From the NCBI RefSeq assembly GCF_008692605.1, contig NZ_LFCT01000023.1, positions 1-64,000 of the forward strand: a DNA stretch of 64,000 nucleotides, read 5' to 3'. Below the pieces are notes generated by a model. It searched no databases. It was given only the letters and a program-made list of their open reading frames with translations, and was not told where the DNA came from. The translations under genes and the position numbers were made by a program. This document shows, in pieces, positions 17,096 to 26,475 of this stretch. This DNA comes from Sphingobium estronivorans. Its GTDB lineage: Bacteria > Pseudomonadota > Alphaproteobacteria > Sphingomonadales > Sphingomonadaceae. How positions within the stretch are numbered: the stretch's first letter is position 1; every line of letters begins with the position of its first letter.

Positions 17096-18511
17096 ATGGA
17101 TTTCGACCGCGATTACAGCATGACGATCAACGGCGGGCCGGCAACAGCGGCTTCTTGGCTGGATGTCGTCAATCCCGCGACGGGCAAGGCGTTCGCGCAG
17201 GTGCCGGATTGCACGAGCGAGCAACTGGACGAGGCTGTTTCGTCCGCGCAGGCCGCGTTCCCGCAATGGCGCGCGCTCCCGCTGTCCGACCGTCAGGCGC
17301 TGTTGCTAAAGGCCGCCGACGCCATCGAGCCGCACGTCGAGGCGCTCGTGCGGCTTTTCACCCGCGAACAGGGTCGCTCGACCGCTGGCGCGCGGCTGGA
17401 GATCGAGGGGGCGGTGCAGTGGTTGCGCGCCGTGTCCCGCATGGCCCCGCCCGAACATGTGGTGGAGGACAGCACGGAACAGTTGATTCGCACCCGATAC
17501 GTCCCGCTGGGGGTCATCTGCGCCATCGCGCCGTGGAACTTTCCGGTGACATTGTCCATCTGGAAGATCGCGCCGGCCTTGCTTGCCGGTAACACGATGG
17601 TGTTGAAACCATCCCCCTTCACACCGCTCTGCACATTGAAGATCGCCGAATTGCTTCGCGACGTGCTGCCGGCGGGCGTGTTGAACGTCGTGTGCGGCGG
17701 GGACAATCTGGGCGTCTGGATGACGAGCCACCCCGGCTTCGCGAAGATTTCCTTCACCGGATCGACCGCCACGGGTAAGCGGGTCATGGAAGCCGCTTCC
17801 AGGGATCTGAAGCGCGTTACGCTGGAACTAGGGGGCAATGACGCGGCGATCGTGATGCCTGACGTCGATGTCGACGCGGTTGCGGAAAAGATTTTCAACG
17901 GGGCGTTTTACAACAGCGCGCAGATTTGCGTGGCGACCAAGCGGCTCTACGTCCACGCCGACGTCTATGACCGGTTGCGCGACCGGCTGGTGGAGTTGGC
18001 GCAGGCCGCGAAGGTGGGCGACGGTTCGCAGCAGGGCGTAACGCTGGGCCCGATTCAGAACGCCCGGCAATGGGAGCGTGTGCGCGAACTGCTCGCCGAT
18101 GCCCGCGAAAAGGGGCTGACGCTGCTGCAAGGGGGGGATGTGCCCGAAGAGGGATTTTTCATTCCCGTCACTATCGTCGACAATCCGCCCGAACATGAGC
18201 GGGTCGTGCAGGAGGAAGCGTTCGGCCCGATCCTGCCGATGCTGAAGTTCCAGTCGGTGGACGAGGTTATCGACCGGGCGAATGCCAGCGATTACGGCCT
18301 GGCGGGCGCGGTCTGGTCCGCGGACGAGGACGCTGCCATGTCGATCGCGGAGCGGATCGAGACGGGCACCGTCTGGATTAACCAGAATCTGGTGCTGCGG
18401 CCTGATACCCCCTTCGCAGGCAGGAAGCAGAGCGGGCTGGGTGTGGAGAATGGCATGGAGGGCTTGTTGGAGTTCATGGCTCCGCAAGCCATCTACCTGG
18501 CGCGTTCGTGA
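17096..18511 (+). CDS. aldehyde dehydrogenase (NAD(P)+)
   Basis: The 471-residue ALDH-superfamily protein has the oxyanion/cofactor motif ICAIAPWNFPVTLSIWKIAP, the glycine motif SFTGSTATGKRVM, the general base Glu in VTLELGGNDAAIV and the catalytic Cys in FYNSAQICVATKR. The ATG at 17096 is favoured by AGAGG 9 bases upstream over an overlapping GTG at 17090. It sits directly behind the ADH gene, so a coupled alcohol-to-acid conversion is likely. LGPIQNARQWERV and the overall layout are typical of aldehyde dehydrogenases acting on small or aromatic aldehydes. Confidence 0.88.
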   Translation: MDFDRDYSMTINGGPATAASWLDVVNPATGKAFAQVPDCTSEQLDEAVSSAQAAFPQWRALPLSDRQALLLKAADAIEPHVEALVRLFTREQGRSTAGARLEIEGAVQWLRAVSRMAPPEHVVEDSTEQLIRTRYVPLGVICAIAPWNFPVTLSIWKIAPALLAGNTMVLKPSPFTPLCTLKIAELLRDVLPAGVLNVVCGGDNLGVWMTSHPGFAKISFTGSTATGKRVMEAASRDLKRVTLELGGNDAAIVMPDVDVDAVAEKIFNGAFYNSAQICVATKRLYVHADVYDRLRDRLVELAQAAKVGDGSQQGVTLGPIQNARQWERVRELLADAREKGLTLLQGGDVPEEGFFIPVTIVDNPPEHERVVQEEAFGPILPMLKFQSVDEVIDRANASDYGLAGAVWSADEDAAMSIAERIETGTVWINQNLVLRPDTPFAGRKQSGLGVENGMEGLLEFMAPQAIYLARS

Positions 18512-18619
18512 CGGATTCAGTGGTCTTTGGCTGTGGTGCTGTGGGGACTGCGGCGAGTGCTTCGCCACGGCGCCGCTCCCGTGTCCTATATATTATCGAG
18601 ATCGACGCGAGGAGCAGTG

Positions 18620-19582
18620 ATGCGCGATGAACTTCTGAACATTCCGTCCGGCGACCTGGTCCTGTCGACCAGAGTGGTGGGCGAAGGGCCGCTCATCATC
18701 CTGATGCATGGCTGGCCTGAACTGGGCCTGTCATGGCGCAATCAGATGAAGCCGCTCGCGGACGCAGGCTACACCGTCGCCGCGCCGGACATGCGCGGCT
18801 ATGGATTGTCGTCCAAGCCGGCCGACACAGCGCATTACAGTTTTTTCGCGGCGGCCGACGACATGGCGGCCGTCGCCGACCATCTTGGCCATCGCCGCTG
18901 GATCTCGGTGGGTCATGACCTGGGGTCGAACGTGGCATGGCGCACGGCGCTGAGCTATCCCGACAGGGTCGCCGGCGTCTTTTCGTTCAGCGTGCCTTAT
19001 GTCGGATCGACGCCCGCGCCGCGAAACGATCTTTACGATGTCATGTTCCCCGACCGCTTCTTCTACATGCGCTATTTTGAAAGCGTGGGTCCGGCAGAAG
19101 CGGAGCTGGAGCGGGACGTCCGGGATTCCCTGCGCCGCATTTATTATTCGCTGTCGGGTGATGCGCCGCTGGCGGACTGGTTGCGCGAACGGCCGATCGA
19201 CGATCCGCTGCTGAAAGGCCTGACGCCGCCGCCGCCGGGCGAGCTTTCCTTCATGGATGATGCGGTGCTCGACCGTTATGCCGTCGCCTATGAAGCCGGA
19301 GGCTTTTTCGCGCCGATTTCCTGGTATCGCAATTATCCCTACGACTTCCAGCGGCTAGCCCAAGTGGGCGACCTTCGAATTGCGCAGCCATCTGGATTTT
19401 TGTGCGGGGAAAAGGAAATCGTGCTGACGATGTATCATGGCGCGCTGGAACGGCAGCGCGAATTGCTGAAGGATCTGCGCATGGAGAGGATCCTGCCAGA
19501 CGCCGGGCACTGGATACAGCAGGAGCGCCCGGCCGAATGCACAGATGCGCTGCTGCGCTTCGTCCGCGATCTGGATGTGTGA
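18620..19582 (+). CDS. alpha/beta hydrolase, epoxide-hydrolase-like
   Basis: The 320-residue alpha/beta hydrolase has the oxyanion motif ILMHGWPELGLSWR and an aspartate nucleophile in ISVGHDLGSNVAW. The cap region is tyrosine-rich (RFFYMRYFESVG, SWYRNYPYDF), and the catalytic His is in PDAGHWIQQERP. The Asp nucleophile and HGWPE motif mark the soluble epoxide hydrolase/haloalkane dehalogenase branch; cap tyrosines suit an epoxide hydrolase. GGAG 5 bases before the ATG fixes the start. It may open an epoxide made by the P450 elsewhere in the region, which is an inference. Confidence 0.8.
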   Translation: MRDELLNIPSGDLVLSTRVVGEGPLIILMHGWPELGLSWRNQMKPLADAGYTVAAPDMRGYGLSSKPADTAHYSFFAAADDMAAVADHLGHRRWISVGHDLGSNVAWRTALSYPDRVAGVFSFSVPYVGSTPAPRNDLYDVMFPDRFFYMRYFESVGPAEAELERDVRDSLRRIYYSLSGDAPLADWLRERPIDDPLLKGLTPPPPGELSFMDDAVLDRYAVAYEAGGFFAPISWYRNYPYDFQRLAQVGDLRIAQPSGFLCGEKEIVLTMYHGALERQRELLKDLRMERILPDAGHWIQQERPAECTDALLRFVRDLDV

Positions 19583-19717
19583 GGGCGAAGGCCATGAGCT
19601 TCGGCAATGACCCCGCGAATTTTCATCATTTGAGCGGCCTTCCGGCGAGCATCATGATGCCCCGCGCGGAATGTCTGTTTTCCTTGCCTTTGATGTTCCG
19701 ACGTAAAGGATGACGAT

Positions 19718-21175
19718 GTGACTGCCTTGGACAATGCGAACGCCGCGCAAGCGCGCGCCGAAGATTATCACTTGATCATCGACGGACAACGGGTGGAAGG
19801 CGCAATGAGCCTGGAGGTCGTCAATCCGGCGACTGGCAAGGTCTTCGCCACCTGCGCGCGCGCTGACAGCGAGCAGGCGAACAGCGCGGTGGCTGCGGCC
19901 AAGCGCGCTGTTCCTTCATGGTCATCGCTGGAGCAGTCGGAGCGTAATGCGTATCTCCACAAACTGGCGGCCGCGATCGAGGCGCGGTCAGAGGAAATCG
20001 TTCAGTTGCTTACGCGCGAACAGGGTAAGCCGCTAAGGCAGGCGCGCGGTGAGGTGGGCGGCGCCGTGGCGTGCCTGCGCTACTATGCCGATTTCAAGCT
20101 GCAGCCCGAAATTCTGCGCGACAACGACAATGAGCAGATCATCGAATATCGCGCACCGTTGGGTGTTCTAGCGGCGATCACCCCGTGGAACTTCCCGATC
20201 AGCCTGCTGGTCAACAAGCTCGCCCCGGCCCTGAGCGCGGGCAATACGATGGTTGCGAAGCCCGCGCCGACGACGCCGCTGACAACCTTGTTGATCGGCG
20301 GCATTGCGGCCGAACTGCTGCCGCCTGGCGTCTTCAACGTCATCGTGGACGACAATGACCTGGGGCCGTTGCTGACGGCGCATCCAGACATCGCGAAGAT
20401 CGGCTTTACCGGATCGACAGCCACGGGCAAGCGAGTGATGGAAAGTGCCGCTGGAACGCTGAAGCGGCTTACGCTGGAGCTCGGCGGCAATGACGCTGCG
20501 ATCATTCTTGACGACGTCGATGTTCCGGTGGTGGCGCGCAAGGTGTTCGACGCCGCTATGGTGAATGCGGGTCAGGTCTGCTTGGCGGCGAAGCGCATTT
20601 TCGTGCCGCGCGCGCTCTATCCCGCATTTTGCGACGCGTTCGCCAGATTGGCGGAGAGCGCGGTGGTGGGGGACGGATCTGAAGAGGGCGTGCAGATCGG
20701 CCCAGTCCAGAACCGGCAGCAATATGAAAAGCTGATCGGCCTGATTGATCAGGCGCGGACCGACGGGCGCATCATCGCGGGCGGCGACGCGGTGGACCGG
20801 CCGGGATATTTCATTGCGCCCACGGTTGTTTGCGATATCGCGGATGATGCGGCGCTGGTCCAGCAGGAACAATTCGGGCCGGTGATGCCGGTGCTGCCTT
20901 ATGACGAGATCGATGAGGTCGTCTCGCGAGCGAACGACACGGAATATGGGCTGGGCGGCACAATCTGGACTTCGGACATCGTACGCGCCGAGCAACTGGC
21001 GAAAAGATTGGACACGGGCACGGTCTGGATCAACAAGCATCTGGAATTGCCTGCCGACGTCTCCTTTGGCGGGGCCAAGCAATCTGGGATCGGCCGTGAA
21101 AAGGGCCGAGCCGGCATATTCGAAGTCACGCAGGCAAAGGTCATCAACATCTCCAAGGTGTCCCTGGGAGCTTGA
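19718..21175 (+). CDS. aldehyde dehydrogenase (second in operon)
   Basis: The 485-residue ALDH has LAAITPWNFPISLLVNKLAP, IGFTGSTATGKRVMESAA, the Glu in LTLELGGNDAAIIL and the catalytic Cys in VNAGQVCLAAKRIFV. The GTG start at 19718 has AAGGA about 8 bases upstream. It differs clearly from the ALDH at 17096 (different Cys-loop and termini), so the two probably serve different aldehydes of one pathway. A 39-codon open frame at 19594-19713 lies in the gap before it and shows no recognisable feature. Confidence 0.87.
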   Translation: MTALDNANAAQARAEDYHLIIDGQRVEGAMSLEVVNPATGKVFATCARADSEQANSAVAAAKRAVPSWSSLEQSERNAYLHKLAAAIEARSEEIVQLLTREQGKPLRQARGEVGGAVACLRYYADFKLQPEILRDNDNEQIIEYRAPLGVLAAITPWNFPISLLVNKLAPALSAGNTMVAKPAPTTPLTTLLIGGIAAELLPPGVFNVIVDDNDLGPLLTAHPDIAKIGFTGSTATGKRVMESAAGTLKRLTLELGGNDAAIILDDVDVPVVARKVFDAAMVNAGQVCLAAKRIFVPRALYPAFCDAFARLAESAVVGDGSEEGVQIGPVQNRQQYEKLIGLIDQARTDGRIIAGGDAVDRPGYFIAPTVVCDIADDAALVQQEQFGPVMPVLPYDEIDEVVSRANDTEYGLGGTIWTSDIVRAEQLAKRLDTGTVWINKHLELPADVSFGGAKQSGIGREKGRAGIFEVTQAKVINISKVSLGA

Positions 21176-21225
21176 GCGAAGGGGATGGCGAGCGTCGGAA
21201 GCATGAAGGGACGGCGAAGCGGGCG

Positions 21226-22305
21226 ATGAAATCCTATCAACTGACCGGCTTCAACCGCCCGCTGGAATGCGTGGAGCAGCCAGCACCGGAACCCAAGGGA
21301 TCGGAAGTCGTCATCGAAGTCATGCAATGCGGCGTCTGTCACACCGACCTGCATCTTTGCCGGGGCTATTATGACGTGGGGGGTGACAAGAAGTTTACCC
21401 TGGCGGATCGGGGCGTCCATCCGCCGATCGTCCTGGGGCATGAAATATTGGGCAAGCTGATTGCCGCAGGGCCGGATGCGCCGGTTGATCCCGCGCAAAT
21501 CGGGCGCGACTTCCTGGTCTATCCGTGGATCGGATGCGGAACTTGCGCCATTTGCCGCAGCGGCCAGGAAAATCTGTGCCCCGACGTCGCAGCGATCGGC
21601 ATCCAGCGTCCGGGAGGGTATCAGGAACAACTGATCGTACCTCATCCGCGCTATCTGTTCGACGTGGAGGGCATAAATCCCGTCGTGGCGGCGACCTATG
21701 CCTGTTCTGGCCTGACCGCCTACGCCGCCATCCGCAAATGTTCGGGCGATCCCGCGACGGAGGCGTTGATGATCATGGGCTTTGGCGGATTGGGCCAGAG
21801 CGCACTGCTGATCGCCAAGGCGCTGGGTCATGCGCATATAGTGGTGGCGGACACGCTGGAGGAGCGCCGCACCATTGCGTTGGAAATGGGTGCTTCGGCG
21901 GTCTTCGACCCGGCCGATCCCGGCGCAGGGCAGGATTCCGCGTCGCCGGCCCGCCCCATCGCCGCGGCGCTGGACTTTGTCGGTTCCGAAGAGTCTGCGT
22001 TGAACGCGATCGCCATGTTGAGGCGCGGCGGGACCTATGTCGCTGTCGGCCTGTTTGGCGGGGAGATGAAGGTTTCGCTCGTCGGTCTGATCGTCAAGGC
22101 GCTGTCCATCGTCGGATCCTACGTCGGATCGCCGCAGGAACTGGGCGAGTTGCTTGATCTTGCGCGGGGGCGCGGGCTTGGCGTCCCGCCCGTCGAAACG
22201 ATGCCGATGAGCGAGGTGAACCAGGCTTTGCAGAGGCTGGCGAAAGGAGAGAGCAGGGGACGGATCGTCCTTACAGCGGCAGTGCCAGATAAAGCAAAGC
22301 CATGA
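21226..22305 (+). CDS. zinc-dependent alcohol dehydrogenase, class ADH-P-like
   Basis: The 359-residue MDR protein has VMQCGVCHTDLHLCRG and VLGHEILGKLIAAG (catalytic zinc), IGCGTCAICRSGQENLC (four-Cys structural zinc) and IMGFGGLGQSALLIAKAL (nucleotide binding). The first ATG with good similarity to relatives (MKSYQLTGF) is at 21226. A TTG overlapping the ALDH stop at 21172 would add 18 unlikely residues. It closes the plus-strand operon and pairs with the preceding ALDH. Confidence 0.84.
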   Translation: MKSYQLTGFNRPLECVEQPAPEPKGSEVVIEVMQCGVCHTDLHLCRGYYDVGGDKKFTLADRGVHPPIVLGHEILGKLIAAGPDAPVDPAQIGRDFLVYPWIGCGTCAICRSGQENLCPDVAAIGIQRPGGYQEQLIVPHPRYLFDVEGINPVVAATYACSGLTAYAAIRKCSGDPATEALMIMGFGGLGQSALLIAKALGHAHIVVADTLEERRTIALEMGASAVFDPADPGAGQDSASPARPIAAALDFVGSEESALNAIAMLRRGGTYVAVGLFGGEMKVSLVGLIVKALSIVGSYVGSPQELGELLDLARGRGLGVPPVETMPMSEVNQALQRLAKGESRGRIVLTAAVPDKAKP

Positions 22306-22810
22306 GATTTTGGGACGGGTGCGCGACCGCTGAACACGGGCGAAAAAAGAGGGCGCGTGCGTATCGCAGCGCGACTGACGCCGTCATCGAGTTGCGCGAG
22401 CAGCCAATTAATTTCGTTCATGCCCATAGCGAAAACATTCGTTTGCGAAGATGCGGCGTATATATTCTAGTCATTGACTGAAATAGACCGGGTCAAGAGA
22501 CCGGGGAGTGAGAGGAGGCGGGCGATCTTTCTTGATTGGCGGATTACTGACCGAGCAGTTGTCCGCGAGCGAAGGCGGTTCACTTGCGCGGCCGGCGCTT
22601 CTTCGCCGGAATTGCCGGATTTCGGCAAATAGGAGGATGTCGATCGCTGGTCGGAATCCTCCTGGCGTGGATCATAAGGTAGACGTAAGGGGCTTACATA
22701 CATGCCTTTGCGTTGGAATCATTTCACGACATCGATTGACGACTGAAAGGTTGGTCTCGATTTCGTACGTAATCGATGACTTCAGGTTAGTAAAATTACT
22801 GGGAGGGATA
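22306..22810. other. 505-base intergenic region before TonB receptor
   Basis: No coding sequence is supported here: the long frame of the receptor extends into it, but the signal peptide begins at 22811. The region should contain the receptor promoter and leader. I see no strong palindrome or terminator hairpin. Confidence 0.35.
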
Positions 22811-25273
22811 ATGTCCAAGAAAAATTCATCAGCCAATCGGGTCAGTCCGCTTGAGGTCGGTCGTATCGCGCTGCTTGCTGGCGCGAGCATCTTTTCCTCT
22901 ACTATACTGAGCCATTCGGCCCTCGCGCAGACCGACGCGACCGCGCAGGCCACCGGGGATGCCAGGGACGCCGACATCGTCATTACGGCGCAGCGTCGCG
23001 CGCAGAGGCTCCAGGATGTCGGCATTGCCGTCGCAGCGTTCGAAGGAGACGCCCTGAAGGAACTGGGCCTGTCGCGAAGCACCGACATCGCGCAGATCAC
23101 GCCGGGCGTCTACGCATCGGGCAGCTATGGCGGCCAGACCCAGCAGTTCACCATTCGCGGCGTCACCCAGTCGGCCTATGCCGACTTCCTGGAAGTTCCG
23201 GTGGCGGTCTATATCGACGACGTCTATATTCCCACGCAACAGGGCCACATGTTGTCGTTGTTCGACATCGATCGCGTCGAAGTGCTGAAGGGGCCGCAGG
23301 GCACCTTGTTCGGTCGCAATGCGACGGGTGGCCTGGTCCACACAGTCATCGCGCAGCCGGATGCCTCGGCATTCAGCGGCTATGCTGACCTCACCTACGC
23401 CCGGTTCAACGAAGTCAAGGCGGAAGGCGCGATCAACGTGCCCCTGTCGAGCACGGCGGCGCTGCGTGTTTCGGGATATTATTCGCGGATCGACGATTAT
23501 TGGAAGAATCGCTATCCTGAAGGTTTGTCCGCTGGCGCGCCCGGCAATTTCGGACCGGCGCTGTCCCCGTGCTGCGAAAATCTGGGCGGGAGCAGGACCT
23601 ATGCTGGCCGGGCCCAGTTCAAATGGGAGCCGATTGACGACCTGAGCATCCGCCTCGGCCTGTCGGGCACGAAGTCGCGCGCATCGGTGGCGCCCTATAC
23701 TTCCGTCGCGACGATCGGCACCTACAACACGGCCGGTGGCTATGTTCAGAATGATCGGGCCTCGTCCACGGAAACGCGGCTGGCGATCGGCCCCGACGGC
23801 AACAACCTGCCGACGGTCGGCATTCCCTTCTCACTCTTTTCCTTCCCCGGCAACGGCACCCGGGCGCCTGGAGCGGACTGGTTCGGCTATGTGCCGCTGG
23901 ACGCGAAGGACCTGGAGCTGTCGTCCGACTATGCGATCCAGGACCGCAATCGGGCTTCGGTCTGGATGGCGACCGGCCATATCGACTACAAGTTGGGCGA
24001 GGTCGACCTGTCATCGATCACCGCATATCAGGAACATAAGAAGAGCTTCCTGCTCGACGCGGACGGCGGTCCGGTCAACTTCCTGGCCGTCGGCGCTGAC
24101 GCCCAGACAAGCGCCTTTTCGCAGGAAGTCCGCCTGAGCGGCGGCGAGGACGCCTTCCGCTGGACGGGCGGCGCTTATTATCTTGACCTGCGCACCCATT
24201 TCCACAGTGGTCTGATGGGGGCGCGCGGATCGATCCTGGCGGCCGCCTTTGGCCGGGCAGCGGACGGCATTCAGCTATCGCCGGTCGGGGACCTGAAAAC
24301 CCAGTCCATCTCCGCGTTCGGCCAAGTGGAAATCGGCCTTGCCGAACAATGGAAGGTCATTCTGGGCGGACGCATCATCCGGGAGCATCAGGAATTCGCC
24401 TCCACCGGCAACGCCTATGCCAGCACGGATGATTACGAACTCCAGGATGATGTCGTGCTCTTCCCCTTCACCACGCCCTATTCGAACGAGCGGACGAAAA
24501 CGCTATGGGCAGGGAAGGCGCAGTTGGAGTTCCGTCCCAGCCACGACATGCTGATCTACGCCGGTGTGAACCGGGGCGTGAAGGGCGGCAATTACAATGC
24601 CAAGGGCTTTGGCGTCGCCATTTCCGACCCGGATATTCCCTACAAGGCAGAAACCCTGATCGCCTACGAAGCGGGCTTTAAATATGGTGACCGTGCGTTT
24701 TCGCTGAACGCTGCGGCATTCTATTATGACTATCAGGACTTCCAGGCATTCCTGTTCACGAACGGCGCGGGGCTGGTGAAGAACCAGGACAGCACCATTT
24801 ACGGGTTTGACGCCGACCTGGGCGTTCAATTGACCAATGCGCTGCGCGCAACGGTGGGTGCATCCTATTCCCATGCCGAAATCGAGAACTACGAAGTGTC
24901 GCCGGGCGTTTTCAGAACTGTCCGACCGCCCTTCGCCCCGCGGGCGCAGGCCACCGCGACAGTTACCTACACGGTGCCCGCTCCGGTCGCTGGCGGTGAG
25001 CTGTCCTTCAACGCGCTGGGTAACTATGCGTCGGGCTTTTATCACAACCTCCGCAACTTCCGCGGAAACTGGTTCAAGGGGCGCACCATCTTCAACCTGA
25101 GTGCTGCCTGGAAGCAGGAGCCGACCGGGCTCAGCCTGACCGCATATGTCAACAACCTGTTCGACAAGCGCTACGGCCAGATCGGGTTCGACAATACGAC
25201 GCTGTGCGGCTGTACGCTGGAGTCCTATGGGCCTCCGCGCACTTACGGGCTGACGATCGGCTATCGTTTCTAA
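22811..25273 (+). CDS. TonB-dependent outer-membrane receptor
   Basis: The 820-residue protein starts at the ATG following GGGAGGG. It has a signal peptide (about residues 1-39, LLAGASIFSS to HSALAQ), a TonB box-like ADIVITAQRRAQRLQDV and a plug domain (VEVLKGPQGTLFGRNATGG). A long beta barrel follows, ending in a terminal aromatic (GLTIGYRF). In sphingomonads such receptors without siderophore context usually take up hydrophobic or oligomeric carbon sources. It follows the catabolic operon and ends at a strong terminator, so it is probably the substrate importer for that operon. Confidence 0.9.
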   Translation: MSKKNSSANRVSPLEVGRIALLAGASIFSSTILSHSALAQTDATAQATGDARDADIVITAQRRAQRLQDVGIAVAAFEGDALKELGLSRSTDIAQITPGVYASGSYGGQTQQFTIRGVTQSAYADFLEVPVAVYIDDVYIPTQQGHMLSLFDIDRVEVLKGPQGTLFGRNATGGLVHTVIAQPDASAFSGYADLTYARFNEVKAEGAINVPLSSTAALRVSGYYSRIDDYWKNRYPEGLSAGAPGNFGPALSPCCENLGGSRTYAGRAQFKWEPIDDLSIRLGLSGTKSRASVAPYTSVATIGTYNTAGGYVQNDRASSTETRLAIGPDGNNLPTVGIPFSLFSFPGNGTRAPGADWFGYVPLDAKDLELSSDYAIQDRNRASVWMATGHIDYKLGEVDLSSITAYQEHKKSFLLDADGGPVNFLAVGADAQTSAFSQEVRLSGGEDAFRWTGGAYYLDLRTHFHSGLMGARGSILAAAFGRAADGIQLSPVGDLKTQSISAFGQVEIGLAEQWKVILGGRIIREHQEFASTGNAYASTDDYELQDDVVLFPFTTPYSNERTKTLWAGKAQLEFRPSHDMLIYAGVNRGVKGGNYNAKGFGVAISDPDIPYKAETLIAYEAGFKYGDRAFSLNAAAFYYDYQDFQAFLFTNGAGLVKNQDSTIYGFDADLGVQLTNALRATVGASYSHAEIENYEVSPGVFRTVRPPFAPRAQATATVTYTVPAPVAGGELSFNALGNYASGFYHNLRNFRGNWFKGRTIFNLSAAWKQEPTGLSLTAYVNNLFDKRYGQIGFDNTTLCGCTLESYGPPRTYGLTIGYRF

Positions 25274-25295
25274 TCTTGTCACTGGGGGGGTGGCG

Positions 25296-25323
25296 GGGGA
25301 GGCGCGATTTTTCGCGCCTCCCC
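25296..25323 (+). terminator. rho-independent terminator after TonB receptor
   Basis: A perfect 11-base-pair GC-rich stem (GGGGAGGCGCG and its complement) with a 6-base loop ATTTTT is followed by TTT. It begins 22 bases after the receptor stop codon and separates the transcript from the convergent TetR gene. Confidence 0.85.
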
Positions 25324-25466
25324 TTTACCTTTGTCTGAAGAAAATGGGCCTGAAGGAAAAGGGTTGCGTCGTACTGGCGGATAGGGGCGCAGCACCTGAG
25401 CGGCGGAAATCGAGCCCGGCAAATAGGGTCAGGCGTTAACCAAAGGGATCCCCCCGATTGTTCGTC

Positions 25467-26156
25467 TCAACGGGGCAGTGCGCCGTAGAGGAACAACGAG
25501 ACCCTGTTGCGGAGCTGGCGCTGGAATTCCTCTTCCGTCATTTCGAACCAGGATTGCGCCTGGTAGGAACCATGAATGATAAGAAGATAGCAGGACAGCG
25601 CGACCTCGGCGGGCTGTCCGATCTTGTGCTGTTCGAAAAGCTCGGTGAGATGGCCCAGGGTCACTTGCACGGTCTGGCCCAGAAAATAGCTCCAGATTTC
25701 CGGCATCTGATAGAGCTCCGAGTGCGCGAGCTTGATGAGCCTGCGCCCTGATGTCGACCTCATGCTGGAAAGAATGAGTCCTGCAATCGCTACCAGGGTT
25801 TCGTGCAAATCCGGCTTTTCGATTTGTTGCAACCGTTCGGCGGGTATCACGAGATCGTTGATCGCACCCTGCAAGGCGGCCCTGAACAGGGTCAACTTGT
25901 CGCCGTAGCGCGTGTAGACGGTCTTGCGCGCCATTCCCAGGGAATCCACGATCGCTTCTATCGTCGTCCCTTCGAAACCCCGTTCGAGAAACAGATCGAG
26001 GGCGCGATTGAGCAGTTCGCGGTTGCGCAACTCGCTCTGTGCTCGGCTGGGCCTCCCTCGCGACCGGCGCGACTGCGGATTGGCGGCGGGGTCACCTCGC
26101 CGGTCGCCTTCCCGGAATATCGGGGAAGCGCCAATCGATGGTTTGTTCATTCTCAT
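25467..26156 (-). CDS. TetR-family transcriptional regulator
   Basis: The 229-residue protein has a long basic N-terminal extension, then a TetR helix-turn-helix (LFLERGFEGTTIEAIVDSLG, then MARKTVYTRYGDKLTLF). The C-terminal ligand domain resembles TetR_C_7-type (AefR-like) regulators. GGAG 4-5 bases before the ATG at 26156 supports this start. A perfect palindrome lies 62 bases upstream (26218-26241), where it could repress itself and the divergent reductase/P450 genes. Confidence 0.87.
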   Translation of the reverse strand: MRMNKPSIGASPIFREGDRRGDPAANPQSRRSRGRPSRAQSELRNRELLNRALDLFLERGFEGTTIEAIVDSLGMARKTVYTRYGDKLTLFRAALQGAINDLVIPAERLQQIEKPDLHETLVAIAGLILSSMRSTSGRRLIKLAHSELYQMPEIWSYFLGQTVQVTLGHLTELFEQHKIGQPAEVALSCYLLIIHGSYQAQSWFEMTEEEFQRQLRNRVSLFLYGALPR

Positions 26157-26217
26157 TCCGCTCCTGCGACAGCTTGTCCAACGGGCTAATCCAACCAGCG
26201 CATGGAGGCAAGTTTTA

Positions 26218-26241
26218 AGAGAATATCATCTTATATTCTCT
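26218..26241. promoter_or_regulatory. putative TetR operator palindrome
   Basis: Perfect nine-base arms AGAGAATAT and ATATTCTCT surround CATCTT. The size and symmetry are typical of TetR-family operators. It lies between the TetR gene and the divergent reductase gene. Confidence 0.65.
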
Positions 26242-26475
26242 TTTTTGTTGACGGCTCCCTCCTGCACGACATAAGAATGATTGCACTAAAAAAGGTCATG
26301 GCCGGAAAGCCGCTCGATGACGGCGGCGCGTTGCGTGGCGAATGATGTGGATGGAAGAGGTCGTTGACTGGCGTCCCGTTCATCATGTCCGCATGCGTCG
26401 GCTTCCGACTTGCCGGTAACGGTCCGTTGGCGATCACAAACGCCTGGCGGACCCCTTGGGTTGAGGATAGCGTCG

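Noticed and set aside
22483-22500. A GAAAT half-site as a fourth copy of the operator
   Set aside because: The second half ATTTC is missing at the right distance, so it does not match the palindrome.
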